A DNA stretch of 64,000 bases from JADJDM01 sp044352985 (GTDB lineage Bacteria; Bacteroidota; Bacteroidia; B-17B0; Aurantibacillaceae): NCBI GenBank assembly GCA_044352985.1, contig JBILCU010000003.1:62001-126000 (forward strand). The letters are read 5' to 3'. Shown one piece after another: positions 35,677-44,950 of this stretch. Numbering within the stretch: the stretch's first letter is position 1; each line of letters starts with the position of its first letter. Below the pieces are notes generated by a model. It had not been told where the DNA came from. It searched no databases and saw nothing but the letters and a program-made list of their open reading frames with translations. Position numbers and translations under genes: made by a program.

Positions 35677-37071
35677 ATGAATGAACACGATCAATATTTA
35701 ACTGAACTCGTAAAGAAATTTGAACTTTCAATAAAATCCAATCAGCAAATTTTTTTTGATGCTGATGAATTAGAAGAAATTATTGAATACTATTTTACGA
35801 TGTTTAAGATGGATAGGGTTAAAATTGCCATAGATTTGGCATTAAATCAATATCCGTATTCTGTAATTTTCAGAATTTTTAAAGCTCAATTTTTATCTGG
35901 CCTACACAAAACCAAAGAAGCGTTAGATATACTCTCCGAACTAGAAAAAATAGAACCTTCCAATTCTGAAATTTATACCACTCGCGCCGTTATTTATGGT
36001 CAAATGGGTTTAAGCGAGCAAGCTATTGAAAATTATAAAATAGCACTTAGTTATTCCGATGATCCGGCAGAAATTTATATCGCTATCGGCCAGGAGTTCT
36101 TGAATGAAGAAAAGGCAGATGATGCTATTTATTTTTTCAAAAAAGCCATAAAAATTAAAAAGGAAGCCGATTATTTACTTAACGAATTGGCTTTAAGTTT
36201 TGATTTAGCTGGGAAAAACGACGATGCACTTAAGTTTTTTACAGAGTACATTGATGAATTTCCGTTCAGTTATCAGGCATGGTTTAATTTGGGTATTTGC
36301 CATAGCAAAAAACAGAATTACGAAAAAGCAATAGAAGCCTATGATTATTGCATAGCCATCAATGAAAATTTTTCTTCTGCATATTTTAACAAAGGAAATT
36401 CTTTGGCCAACTTAAATCGTTTTGAAGAGGCAATTGATGTTTATAAAGAAACATTTACACACGAGAAACCCGACCCAACAGCTTATTATTACATTGGCGA
36501 GTGCTACGAACAATTGGAAAAATTTGATCAGGCATTATTGAATTTTAATAAAGCCGTAAAACTTGATTCAAATTTCGCAGATGCTTGGTTGGCCATTGGT
36601 ATTGTGTTGGAAGCACAAAATAGAATTACAGAAGGAATTCATTACGTCAAAAAAGCAATTGAAATTAACTCAGCTAATTCGGAATATTGGTATGTTTTTG
36701 CCGAAATTCAGACCAAACTAGGTTTTTTTGAAGAAGCAATGAATGCCTATGGCAGAGTGTTAGAATTAGGTTACGACGATTTTGATGTATACCTTGATTT
36801 CTCCTCATTATTAATTGAAAATGGCATGGAAGAGGATTCCGTTCAATTATTGAAAGAAGGAATTAAATTTTTCCCAGAATGCGCCGAGTTACACTACCGT
36901 TTAAGCGCACATTTGATGCTGCAAAATAAAAAACAAGATGCTTTAACTCATTTACAGCAGGCACTTTCTATTGATTATGAAAAACATAACGAATTATTTG
37001 ATTTTATTCCCGATTTAAAGGAGAATGCAACAGTAATTCAGGTTATCAACACGTATAAAAAAACAAATTAA
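35677..37071 (+). CDS. Cytoplasmic TPR-repeat protein
   Basis: 464 residues, no signal peptide, no membrane helix. Successive TPRs run from about 35 to 450; clear units include SEQAIENYKIALSYSDDPAE, KAIEAYDYCIAINENFSSAY, QALLNFNKAVKLDSNFADAW and EAMNAYGRVLELGYDDFDVY. The N-terminus is acidic (YLTELVKKFELSIKSN, DADELEEIIEYY). Its last base is the first base of the phosphosulfolactate synthase gene (37071), so translation is coupled. Role unknown; a co-chaperone or scaffold for the next enzymes is possible. Confidence 0.85.
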   Translation: MNEHDQYLTELVKKFELSIKSNQQIFFDADELEEIIEYYFTMFKMDRVKIAIDLALNQYPYSVIFRIFKAQFLSGLHKTKEALDILSELEKIEPSNSEIYTTRAVIYGQMGLSEQAIENYKIALSYSDDPAEIYIAIGQEFLNEEKADDAIYFFKKAIKIKKEADYLLNELALSFDLAGKNDDALKFFTEYIDEFPFSYQAWFNLGICHSKKQNYEKAIEAYDYCIAINENFSSAYFNKGNSLANLNRFEEAIDVYKETFTHEKPDPTAYYYIGECYEQLEKFDQALLNFNKAVKLDSNFADAWLAIGIVLEAQNRITEGIHYVKKAIEINSANSEYWYVFAEIQTKLGFFEEAMNAYGRVLELGYDDFDVYLDFSSLLIENGMEEDSVQLLKEGIKFFPECAELHYRLSAHLMLQNKKQDALTHLQQALSIDYEKHNELFDFIPDLKENATVIQVINTYKKTN

Positions 37072-37850
37072 TGTTCAATTTTGAATTAGATCACATTCCG
37101 CAGCGTACCTTAAAAAACAGATCTCATGGTGTAACCATGGTAATGGATAAAGGTTTAAGCACCCGACAAGCAGCAGATATGATTGAAGTGGGAGGAAATC
37201 AGATTGATTTTGTGAAATTTGGTTTTGGCACTTCATTAGTATCTCCTAATATTAAAGAAAAAGTTAAACTATACACCGAGGCAAATATCAAAGTTTATCT
37301 TGGTGGCACTTTACTTGAAGCGTTTATTATTCGAAATAAATTTGAAGATTATTTGAAGATAATAGACAAGTACAAGTTAACAGCAGCTGAGGTTTCAGAT
37401 GGTTCGATTGAATTGCCTCACGATGAAAAATGCAAATACATTAATATTCTTTCAAAAAACTACACTGTACTTTCCGAAGTTGGTTCAAAAGAAGAAGGAA
37501 TCATTATTCACCCAAGTAAATGGATAAAAATGATGAATGCTGAATTAGAAGCAGGATCATCAAAAGTGATTGCAGAGGCACGTGAAAGTGGTACGGTGGG
37601 TATTTTTCACAGAAATGGAAGCACGCATGTATTATTAGTTAATAAAATTACCAGTAAAGTCCCTGTTGAAAACATCATTTGGGAAACACCGCAAAAATCG
37701 CAACAAGTTTATTTTATTAAGCTTTTTGGCGCCAATGTTAATTTAGGAAATATAGCACCCGATGATATTATTCCTTTAGAAACTTTACGATTAGGTTTAA
37801 GAGGAGATACATTTTTCCATTTTCTTCCTGAAGAAATGAAACAAGTTTAG
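37071..37850 (+). CDS. comA: Phosphosulfolactate synthase (ComA family)
   Basis: 259 residues, close to the 250 of archaeal ComA. The family joins sulfite to phosphoenolpyruvate to give (R)-2-phospho-3-sulfolactate, the first step of coenzyme M synthesis in methanogens. Typical segments: SHGVTMVMDKGLSTRQA, VDFVKFGFGTS-like QIDFVKFGFGTSLVS, KVYLGGTLLEAF, and EVSDGSIELPHDEKCKYI with the catalytic Lys/Glu region, then IAEARESGTVGIF. In Bacteroidota the product's fate is unclear; sulfolactate, cysteate and sulfonolipid have been the natural guesses. No comB, comC or comDE is nearby. A HAD phosphatase gene follows by 27 bases. Confidence 0.88.
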   Translation: MFNFELDHIPQRTLKNRSHGVTMVMDKGLSTRQAADMIEVGGNQIDFVKFGFGTSLVSPNIKEKVKLYTEANIKVYLGGTLLEAFIIRNKFEDYLKIIDKYKLTAAEVSDGSIELPHDEKCKYINILSKNYTVLSEVGSKEEGIIIHPSKWIKMMNAELEAGSSKVIAEARESGTVGIFHRNGSTHVLLVNKITSKVPVENIIWETPQKSQQVYFIKLFGANVNLGNIAPDDIIPLETLRLGLRGDTFFHFLPEEMKQV

Positions 37851-37877
37851 TTTCAAAATAAATCAAAATTACTATTA

Positions 37878-38600
37878 ATGCTTCCTTCGCAGTTACAAGT
37901 TGTTTTTACCAATTCCGGAGCTGAGTTTTTAATTTCTTCTAAAGAAATTTCAAAAAAATTAGAAACCATCAAGGCCTTTATTTTTGATTGGGACGGCGTT
38001 TTTAATAGTGCTGAAAAAAATGAGAGCAGAAGCAGTAATTTTAATGAAGCAGACAGTATGGGCACTAATCTACTTCGTTTTTCTTACTATTTAAAAAATA
38101 AAAAAATGCCTTTTACGGCAATCATTTCCGGAGAAAAAAATCAACAATCGTTTTATTTTACTACACGCGAACATTTTCATTCTTGTTACTTTAAGTTTTC
38201 TAATAAAATAGATGCCTTTCAGCATTTTTGCAAACAACATAACTTGCAAGCCAACGAAGTAGCTTATTTTTTTGATGATGTGCTTGATTTATCCATTGCT
38301 AAAGTTTGTGGCCTTCGAATTTTGATAAATAGAAACGCAGGTATTTTATTTAAAAATTACATTAGAAAAAACAAGCTTGCTGATTATATTACTTTCAACG
38401 ATGGTTCCAATTACGCTATACGTGAAGCTTGTGAATTACTGATGGCATGCAACGATAATTTTGATGAGGTGCTAGATAAACGAACTGATTTTGATAGCAG
38501 TTATAAAAAATACATTGAGTTAAGAAATAAAATGAATACTGATTTTTTCACTACATCAAATGGTGAAATTTTACAACAACAATTAAGCATTCAATTATGA
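37878..38600 (+). CDS. HAD-superfamily phosphatase, KdsC-like but atypical
   Basis: 240 residues; KdsC (3-deoxy-manno-octulosonate 8-phosphate phosphatase) is usually 160-190. HAD motif I is FIFDWDGVFNS with the two Asp, motif II is AIISGEKNQQ where KdsC has SGR/K-x-S, and motif IV is YFFDDVLDLSIAK. About 35 extra N-terminal residues and a 40-residue C-terminal tail set it apart. The gene overlaps kdsB by 4 bases (ATGA), which argues for a Kdo role; its other neighbour is phosphosulfolactate synthase, whose product also needs a phosphatase. Either substrate is possible. Confidence 0.7.
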   Translation: MLPSQLQVVFTNSGAEFLISSKEISKKLETIKAFIFDWDGVFNSAEKNESRSSNFNEADSMGTNLLRFSYYLKNKKMPFTAIISGEKNQQSFYFTTREHFHSCYFKFSNKIDAFQHFCKQHNLQANEVAYFFDDVLDLSIAKVCGLRILINRNAGILFKNYIRKNKLADYITFNDGSNYAIREACELLMACNDNFDEVLDKRTDFDSSYKKYIELRNKMNTDFFTTSNGEILQQQLSIQL

Positions 38601-39334
38601 TTTTAGGCATAATTCCCTCTCGCTATTCTTCAAGCAGATTTCCAGGAAAACCTTTGGCAGAAATTGAAGGAAAATCTATGATTCAACGCGTTTACGAACA
38701 ATCAATTGCTGCTAAAAAAATAGATAAAGTAGTTGTTGCAACAGATGATGAACGAATTTTTAATCATGTTAAAAATTTTGGTGGAGAAGTGGTGATGACA
38801 GCAATACATCATCCAAGCGGAACCGATCGTTGTTTTGATTGTTTACAACAATTAAATGAAAATTACGATTATGTAATAAACATTCAGGGCGACGAACCAT
38901 TTTTACATCCTGATCAGATAAATGAAATTGCTGAAAAGTGCGATGGAAAAGCAGAGTTACTAACTCAAATGATTCCGGTTGAAAGTCATGAAATATTAAT
39001 GGATAAAGGCGAAGTGAAAATTGTACTTAACACAAATAACGAAGCCCTTTATTTTAGTAGAAATGTTATTCCATATTTAAAAGGAGTTCCTGAAAACGAA
39101 TGGCATTTAAAACATAATTATTTCCGTCACGTTGGCTTATATGCCTATCGTACAGATGTTTTAAAAGCAATTACTCAGTTAAAACCCTCAGCACTTGAAT
39201 TGGCAGAATCTTTGGAACAATTGAGATGGTTAGAGGCCGGTTATAAAATCAAATGTGTAAGCACCACATTTGAAAGTCACTGCATAGATACACCAGAGGA
39301 TATTGAAAAGGTGTTGAAGTTGATGGGGAAGTGA
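38597..39334 (+). CDS. kdsB: CMP-Kdo synthetase (3-deoxy-manno-octulosonate cytidylyltransferase)
   Basis: 245 residues, standard length. Activates Kdo with CTP for the lipopolysaccharide inner core. Signatures: IIPSRYSSSRFPGKPLAEI (nucleotide binding), VVATDDERI, SGTDRCFDC and NIQGDEPFLHPDQI with the metal Asp, then YFSRNVIPY and HVGLYAYR. The ATG overlaps the stop of the HAD phosphatase gene by 4 bases. Shows that the cell makes Kdo-containing lipopolysaccharide or lipooligosaccharide. Confidence 0.97.
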   Translation: MILGIIPSRYSSSRFPGKPLAEIEGKSMIQRVYEQSIAAKKIDKVVVATDDERIFNHVKNFGGEVVMTAIHHPSGTDRCFDCLQQLNENYDYVINIQGDEPFLHPDQINEIAEKCDGKAELLTQMIPVESHEILMDKGEVKIVLNTNNEALYFSRNVIPYLKGVPENEWHLKHNYFRHVGLYAYRTDVLKAITQLKPSALELAESLEQLRWLEAGYKIKCVSTTFESHCIDTPEDIEKVLKLMGK

Positions 39335-39432
39335 TTCCAAAACCAATAAACTATGATTTATATTAAATCAATTATTTTTTCTAATTACGTTTTTATTTTT
39401 TTTTATAAATTGCAAAAAAATTAAACAAAAAA

Positions 39433-39771
39433 ATGAATAGAAATTATTGGATATGTTTTTTTATTTTTTTTATTTTTTCCGGATTTTCTTTCAGTCAAAA
39501 CTCATTTGATAAAATATCAGGTCTCAATGAAAACAGTGAAGAGATTACCGTTAAACGTTTAGTTATAAAAACTACAAATTTTAATTTCATTGAAATAAAT
39601 GAGTTAAAAAATGAGTTAAGTGGTTGGAAGGAAAAAGTTGTTTCAGTAATCATTAATGAAAAAGCACAAGAATTAACTATTACTCATAATTTATTAATGG
39701 ATACTAGAGAGCTGTTTGAAGTTTTAAAAAAATATCAATTAAAGAAAGAGGATATAATCAATTACAAATAA
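39433..39771 (+). CDS. Small exported protein of unknown function
   Basis: 112 residues; family not recognised. Signal peptide (about 1-22, ending GFSFSQ). The mature ~90 residues alternate strands and helices in a beta-alpha-beta-beta-alpha-beta order (ITVKRLVIKTTNFNFIEIN, LKNELSGWKEKVVSVIINE, TRELFEVLKKYQLKK), which resembles a ferredoxin-like or heavy-metal-associated fold but without the Cys pair. It ends 17 bases before the large repeat protein gene and is probably transcribed with it, so it may help export or anchor that protein. No other clue. Confidence 0.65.
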   Translation: MNRNYWICFFIFFIFSGFSFSQNSFDKISGLNENSEEITVKRLVIKTTNFNFIEINELKNELSGWKEKVVSVIINEKAQELTITHNLLMDTRELFEVLKKYQLKKEDIINYK

Positions 39772-39788
39772 TTTAACTTTTTAATACG

Positions 39789-42700
39789 TTGAGAATTAAA
39801 TTCCTTTTATTTTTTACTTTTTTCATATCACTTGTTCTAGCTCAATCTGTAACTACACAGACATTTACTACTAGTGGTTCATTTACCGTGCCTTGTGGTG
39901 TTACATCATTAACAGTTCAGTGTTGGGGTGCAGGAGGAGGAGGTGGTGGTGGTAATGGCTCAAATAAAGATGGTGGCGGTGGCGGTGGCGGTGGCGGTTG
40001 TGCCATTTATGATGGAATAACAGTTAATGGTGGAGCAACTTATAATTATACTGTTGGCCTAGGTGGAACTGGTGGGGCTCAAGGTTCAAGTGGAACTGCA
40101 GGTGGTTTTACACAAATAATAATTGGAGCTACTACAATAAAAGGTTTTGGCGGTGGATTTGGGGTAAGAGCTGCAAGTGGTGCAGGTGGCGTAGGAGGAA
40201 CTGCAACTGGTGGAACTACTAATTTCAATGGAGGAAATGGCGCAAATGGTTTAAGTGGTACAGGTAGTGGTGGAGGTGGAGAAGGCGCTTCTTCAACAGG
40301 TAGTGGAAACCCAGCATCAAATGAAATTGGTGGTTCAGGAAATTCAGGAGGAGGGGATGGCGGGTCAGGAAAAACAACTAGAAATGGAAATGGTAACTTA
40401 GGAGGATCACCAGGTGGAGGTGGAGGTGGTGGAAATGGCACGGGGACAGGAGCTGATGGCGGCGGCGGACAATTGATTATTATTTATGCAACTCCACCTA
40501 CTGCTGATGCAGGTGTAGACCAAACACAATGTAATAGTTCAACTTTTACTATAAACGCAAATACAATAAGTGGATTTACAGGAGCTTGGACTTGCGTAAC
40601 TGGCTGTACGGGCATTACAATTAATAATTCTACTTCTGCTTCAACAACTGTTACTGGAATTACTGCAAATACAAGCACTACATTACAATGGACTTTAACA
40701 AATACTATATCCGGTTGTACCCTAACCGATAATGTTGTATTAACCAATAATGCTGTTTGTCCACCTTCGAATGATAATTGTTCAAGCGCCATATCATTCC
40801 CTGCCATACCAACTGATGGTTCATGTTCAAATTTAAATAATCAATCGACTGCAGGAGCTTCAAATTCAAATGTTACTCCTAGCGGTTCTTGTACTTTTAA
40901 CTCTGGAACACCAGACGACGATGTTTGGTTCAAATTTGTTGCAACTACAACAACTCACATATTAACTGCTACATGGGTTTCAGGCAACACGGATATTTAT
41001 TGGCAAATTTTTTCTGGGTCATGTGGTTCTACAATGAATTCTATTTTATGTACTGATGTAAATTCAGGAGGAACTGTTACTGGATTAACGATAGGTCAAA
41101 CATACTATGTTCGACTATATACATGGTCAAGTACTGGTGCAACCACACAAAATATTTGCATTTCTTCACCGCCTCCACCTCCAACAAATGATAATTGTAA
41201 TAACGCAATTCCTTTCCCTACAATACCTACAAACGGTACATGTTCAAACCTTAATAATCAATATACGTCTAGTGCTACAAATTCCAATGTTAATCCCAAT
41301 GGTTTTTGTACAAGTAATTCTGGTACACCTGATGATGATGTTTGGTTTTCATTTGTAGCTACTACAACTTCACATATTCTATCTGCAACTTATGTTTCAG
41401 GCAATACAGATATTTACTGGCAAGTTTTTTCAGGCTCTTGTGCTAGTACTATGAATACGTTATTATGTACAGATAATGATGCTGGAGGAACAATTACTGG
41501 TTTGACAATTGGACAAACTTATTATGTTCGATTGTATACATGGTCGAGCTCAGGTTCAACAACACAGAATATTTGCTTGTCAGCTCCTCCACCTCCACCT
41601 ACAAATGATAATTGTGCTGGTGCAACTGCCTTCCCAGTAATCCCTACAAATGGAACTTGTGCAAATCTATTGAACCAATCAACAAATGCAGCTACAAACT
41701 CAAATGTTACCCCAAGTGGTGCATGTACCACAAACCCAGTAACCCCTGATGATGATGTTTGGTTTTCTTTTGTTGCAACAACAACAACTCATATTTTATC
41801 TTCAACATGGGTTTCTGGAAACACAGATATATATTGGCAAGTTTTTTCTGGATCATGTAATTCTACTATGAACTCACTTCTTTGTACAGATAACGATGCG
41901 GGGGGGACAATTAGTGGTTTGACAATTGGTCAAACTTATTACATAAGGCTCTATACATGGTCAACTTTGGTTACTACTACTCAAAATCTATGTATATCTT
42001 CTCCGCCACCTCCTCCAATTAATGATGAATGTTCAGGCGCTACCCAAGTTACAGTTAATGATTCTCCAAATACATGTACTTTACAAACAGAGGGAACTAT
42101 TGCAGGGGCAACTAGTTCTGGCGTTGCATTGGGTAGTTGTTTTGGAACAGCAGATGATGATGTTTGGTTTTCATTTATTGCAAATAGTAACTCAATAAAT
42201 ATTACATTGAATAATGTTACAGGATCAACAACTGATTTATATCATTCTGTTTATTCAGGTAATTGTGGAACATTAGGCACGGCTTTAATTTGTAGCGATC
42301 CCAATTCAAGTACCTTAAATGGATTGACAATTGGTAATACCTATTTTGTTCGCGTTTATTCTTATACCTCTACATCAGGGCAAAACACAACTTTTAATGT
42401 ATGTATTAGCCCAACGCCTCCACCACCTACAAATATTACATGTGACTTAGTGGCCCCATTTTGCTCTGGTTCACCTTATGTTTTTCAGGCACAAGAAGGT
42501 GGTGCTGATGCTCCAGTTGGCCCTAACTATGGTTGTTTATCAACAAAGCCAAATCCTACTTGGTTTTATTTAGAAATAGATATTTCAGGAACTATTTCTA
42601 TTGATTTAACAGCAGGATCAGATATTGATTTTGCAATTTGGGGACCTTATGCTAATTTAACTGCGGCTAAAGCTGCTTGTTCATCATTTCCTGCTCCGTT

Positions 42701-43424
42701 AGATTGTAGCTATTCATCCTCAAATACTGAACAAATTAATATTTCCAATGCACAAACCGGAGAAGTTTACGTTGTTCTTGTAACCAATTACGCTGATGTT
42801 ATTCAGAATATTACATTAAATCAAGCTCCTGATGCAACAGCTACAACTAATTGCAATATTTTACTTCCTATTGAACTTTTATTTTTCAATGCAAAAAAAA
42901 TAAATAAAAAATTAATTGAAATAACATGGTCTACAGCTTCTGAAGCTAATAATGATTTTTTTACTTTAGAACGCTCTGAAAACGGATTAAATTTTGAAAA
43001 CCTAATAATTATTGATGGAGCGGGTAATAGTAATCAAATATTAGATTATCATACTTATGATTATAATCCATTTGATAAAGTTACTTATTACAGATTAAAG
43101 CAAACAGATTTTAATGATGAATATAGTTATTCTACTGTTATTGCAATATATGGTGATTTTGATAAAAACGAAATAAACAACATTCACCCTAATCCAACAT
43201 CGGGTAATCTTAATTTTGATGTTAAATTAATTCAAGATTCAAAGATCAGTATAGAAGTTTATGATTTTCTAGGAAGGATAATTTTGACAGAAATTAAAAA
43301 TCTTAAATCTGGAAAATCATCAGAAAATATTGTAACTGAGAATTTAGCAAAAGGAATCTACATTCTAAAAATTAAAATTGAAAATTCTGATTTTGAATTT
43401 GTGAAGAAAATTATAAAAAATTAA
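39789..43424 (+). CDS. Large secreted Gly-rich repeat protein with T9SS sorting domain
   Basis: 1211 residues. The start is TTG at 39789: a stop codon lies five codons upstream in frame, and the first internal Met is hundreds of residues inside, while a good signal peptide (RIKFLLFFTFFISLVLAQS) follows the TTG. Order: glycine-rich domain (about 48-232); an Ig/PKD-like domain (about 236-325); three near-identical 139-residue modules (328-466, 467-605, 606-744); two diverged modules (745-881, about 882-1015), each set apart by PPPPP linkers; and a T9SS type A domain (about 1132-1211, HPNPTSGNLNFDV ... GIYILKIKIENS). Modules contain TPDDDVWFSFVA and GLTIGQTYYVRLYTW, like pre-peptidase C-terminal/CUB-like adhesin units. 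Likely a surface or matrix adhesin; no enzyme domain is seen. Confidence 0.85.
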   Translation: MRIKFLLFFTFFISLVLAQSVTTQTFTTSGSFTVPCGVTSLTVQCWGAGGGGGGGNGSNKDGGGGGGGGGCAIYDGITVNGGATYNYTVGLGGTGGAQGSSGTAGGFTQIIIGATTIKGFGGGFGVRAASGAGGVGGTATGGTTNFNGGNGANGLSGTGSGGGGEGASSTGSGNPASNEIGGSGNSGGGDGGSGKTTRNGNGNLGGSPGGGGGGGNGTGTGADGGGGQLIIIYATPPTADAGVDQTQCNSSTFTINANTISGFTGAWTCVTGCTGITINNSTSASTTVTGITANTSTTLQWTLTNTISGCTLTDNVVLTNNAVCPPSNDNCSSAISFPAIPTDGSCSNLNNQSTAGASNSNVTPSGSCTFNSGTPDDDVWFKFVATTTTHILTATWVSGNTDIYWQIFSGSCGSTMNSILCTDVNSGGTVTGLTIGQTYYVRLYTWSSTGATTQNICISSPPPPPTNDNCNNAIPFPTIPTNGTCSNLNNQYTSSATNSNVNPNGFCTSNSGTPDDDVWFSFVATTTSHILSATYVSGNTDIYWQVFSGSCASTMNTLLCTDNDAGGTITGLTIGQTYYVRLYTWSSSGSTTQNICLSAPPPPPTNDNCAGATAFPVIPTNGTCANLLNQSTNAATNSNVTPSGACTTNPVTPDDDVWFSFVATTTTHILSSTWVSGNTDIYWQVFSGSCNSTMNSLLCTDNDAGGTISGLTIGQTYYIRLYTWSTLVTTTQNLCISSPPPPPINDECSGATQVTVNDSPNTCTLQTEGTIAGATSSGVALGSCFGTADDDVWFSFIANSNSINITLNNVTGSTTDLYHSVYSGNCGTLGTALICSDPNSSTLNGLTIGNTYFVRVYSYTSTSGQNTTFNVCISPTPPPPTNITCDLVAPFCSGSPYVFQAQEGGADAPVGPNYGCLSTKPNPTWFYLEIDISGTISIDLTAGSDIDFAIWGPYANLTAAKAACSSFPAPLDCSYSSSNTEQINISNAQTGEVYVVLVTNYADVIQNITLNQAPDATATTNCNILLPIELLFFNAKKINKKLIEITWSTASEANNDFFTLERSENGLNFENLIIIDGAGNSNQILDYHTYDYNPFDKVTYYRLKQTDFNDEYSYSTVIAIYGDFDKNEINNIHPNPTSGNLNFDVKLIQDSKISIEVYDFLGRIILTEIKNLKSGKSSENIVTENLAKGIYILKIKIENSDFEFVKKIIKN
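40770..42020 (+). repeat. Three 417-bp in-frame direct repeats in the adhesin-like gene
   Basis: Units begin at 40770, 41187 and 41604 with AATGATAATTG and are exactly 417 bases (139 codons) apart. A fourth, diverged unit begins at 42021 and is 411 bases. The exact period and high similarity point to recent duplication and possible copy-number variation by recombination. Confidence 0.9.
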
Positions 43425-43433
43425 TTTCTAAAC

Positions 43434-44366
43434 TCACTCCCAATCCTTCCAATTCATTTCATCGCCATTGAGCATTTTTAGGTAATTAACGTAACGTTCT
43501 TCATGAATTTTACCTTCTTCAACGGCTTTTAAAACAGCACAGTGTGGTTCGTTTTCATGTTTGCAATTATTGAATTTGCAGTCGTTCATTACTTCGCGTA
43601 TTTCAGGAAAATAATGCCCCACTTCTTCGGGTTTCATTTCTACTAATCCGAGTTCTTTAATGCCGGGACTATCAATGATGAATCCCCCATCATTTAGTTC
43701 AAACAGTTCTGTAAATGTGGTAGTGTGTTTTCCTTTTAAGTGAACGTCAGATATCTCACCGGTTTTTAAATTTAATTCGGGCTGTATGGCATTTATGAAA
43801 GTGGATTTTCCTACACCTGAATGTCCGGCAACTAAGGTGGTTTTATTGTTCAGTAATTGTTTTACCAATTGAATATCCTTTTCATCAAATGATGAAACAG
43901 CATAACATTTATAACCAATTGATTTGTACATTTCCATGATGCCTTGCTGAATTTCGACGAGTTCAGGATGTAGCAAATCTTTTTTATTAAATAAAATTAT
44001 AGCAGGTATGGAGTAAGCTTCGCAGGTTACTAAAAAACGATCAATAAAGCCGGTAGAAGTTCGGGGCATAACTAATGTAGCCATTAACACTGCCTGATCT
44101 ATATTTGAGGCCAGAATGTGTGTTTGTTTGGAAAGATTAAGCGAACGGCGAATGATGTAATTTTTACGCGGTAAAATTTCTTGAATAACAGCAACGGTAT
44201 CATTATCATCAATTTTAAATACAACCCAATCACCTACTACAACAGGGTTAGTAGATTTTCGTCCATCTAATCGTATCTTTCCTGCTAAACGTCCTTGTAG
44301 GTGTTTCCCTTCTTCCGTTCTAATGGTGTACCAACTACCTGTAGATTTTACAACTAATCCTTTCAT
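43434..44366 (-). CDS. rsgA: Ribosome small-subunit-dependent GTPase A
   Basis: 310 residues. Late 30S assembly factor. An OB-fold N-terminus (about 1-70), a circularly permuted GTPase domain with G4 NKKD (127-130) before G1 GHSGVGKS (171-178) and G3 DSPGIKELG, and a C-terminal zinc finger CKFNNCKHENEPHC. All key parts are intact. The start overlaps the DUF3109 stop by 4 bases; it is the last gene of the rho, DUF4199, DUF3109 and rsgA run, ending against the convergent adhesin gene only 10 bases away with no clear terminator. Confidence 0.97.
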   Translation of the reverse strand: MKGLVVKSTGSWYTIRTEEGKHLQGRLAGKIRLDGRKSTNPVVVGDWVVFKIDDNDTVAVIQEILPRKNYIIRRSLNLSKQTHILASNIDQAVLMATLVMPRTSTGFIDRFLVTCEAYSIPAIILFNKKDLLHPELVEIQQGIMEMYKSIGYKCYAVSSFDEKDIQLVKQLLNNKTTLVAGHSGVGKSTFINAIQPELNLKTGEISDVHLKGKHTTTFTELFELNDGGFIIDSPGIKELGLVEMKPEEVGHYFPEIREVMNDCKFNNCKHENEPHCAVLKAVEEGKIHEERYVNYLKMLNGDEMNWKDWE

Positions 44367-44950
44367 TCAATGGGAAGCTGTTTTTTTCTTTCACTATCAA
44401 CTTGCTGCAATTCATTAAACCAATCTTCACCGTATTTACGAATCAATGGTCCTTTTAAAAATTGATATACCGGTACATCTAATTTTGCACCACACTCGCA
44501 AGCCGGTTTGCAAACACTCCATTTATGGTAATTTAAAGCGTCATATGTTTTGTAGGATGTAATTCGAATTGGATATAAATGACAAGAGATTGGTTTTTTC
44601 CAATCTATCACACCATCATTATAGGCTTGTTCAATTGCACATTTGGCTATCTTATTTTCATCAAATACCACAAAGGCACATTCACCTTCGCTGCCTACTA
44701 AAGTTGTGGTGTAATCTCCATCACTATCTAAAACGTAAGGTCCATTTTTTTCAATGGCTTTTGTTCCTTTTTTATTCATATAAGGTTTAACCTTATCTAA
44801 AATTTCAAATAAAATGGGGAGTTCATCTTGTTCTAGCGGTGCTCCTGATTCTCCTGCTACGCAGCATTCTCCTTTACAAGCATTTAAATCACAAACAAAT
44901 TTTTTATCGAGAAGATCATCAGAAACGATTGTGTTTTGTATAGCAATCAT
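44363..44950 (-). CDS. DUF3109 family Cys-rich protein
   Basis: 195 residues. The DUF3109 signature is seen: FVCDLNACKGECCVAGESG near the N-terminus, GECAFVVFDENKIAKCAIEQ, PISCHLYPIR, and SVCKPACECGAKLDVPVYQF. About ten Cys in these clusters imply binding of zinc or an iron-sulfur cluster, similar to YkgJ-type metal-binding families. The protein is soluble and cytoplasmic by sequence. It overlaps both neighbours by 4 bases (ATGA-type junctions), so it is coupled to rsgA and DUF4199. Function unknown. Confidence 0.88.
   Translation of the reverse strand: MIAIQNTIVSDDLLDKKFVCDLNACKGECCVAGESGAPLEQDELPILFEILDKVKPYMNKKGTKAIEKNGPYVLDSDGDYTTTLVGSEGECAFVVFDENKIAKCAIEQAYNDGVIDWKKPISCHLYPIRITSYKTYDALNYHKWSVCKPACECGAKLDVPVYQFLKGPLIRKYGEDWFNELQQVDSERKKQLPIE

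Noticed and set aside
40079..40441. Proline-rich frame opposite the adhesin-like gene
   Set aside because: It is the antisense shadow of the glycine-rich region (Gly codons read as Pro on the other strand).
40770..42020. CRISPR or non-coding tandem array
   Set aside because: The repeats are 417 bases, in frame, and code a modular protein; no short spaced repeats occur anywhere in the window.
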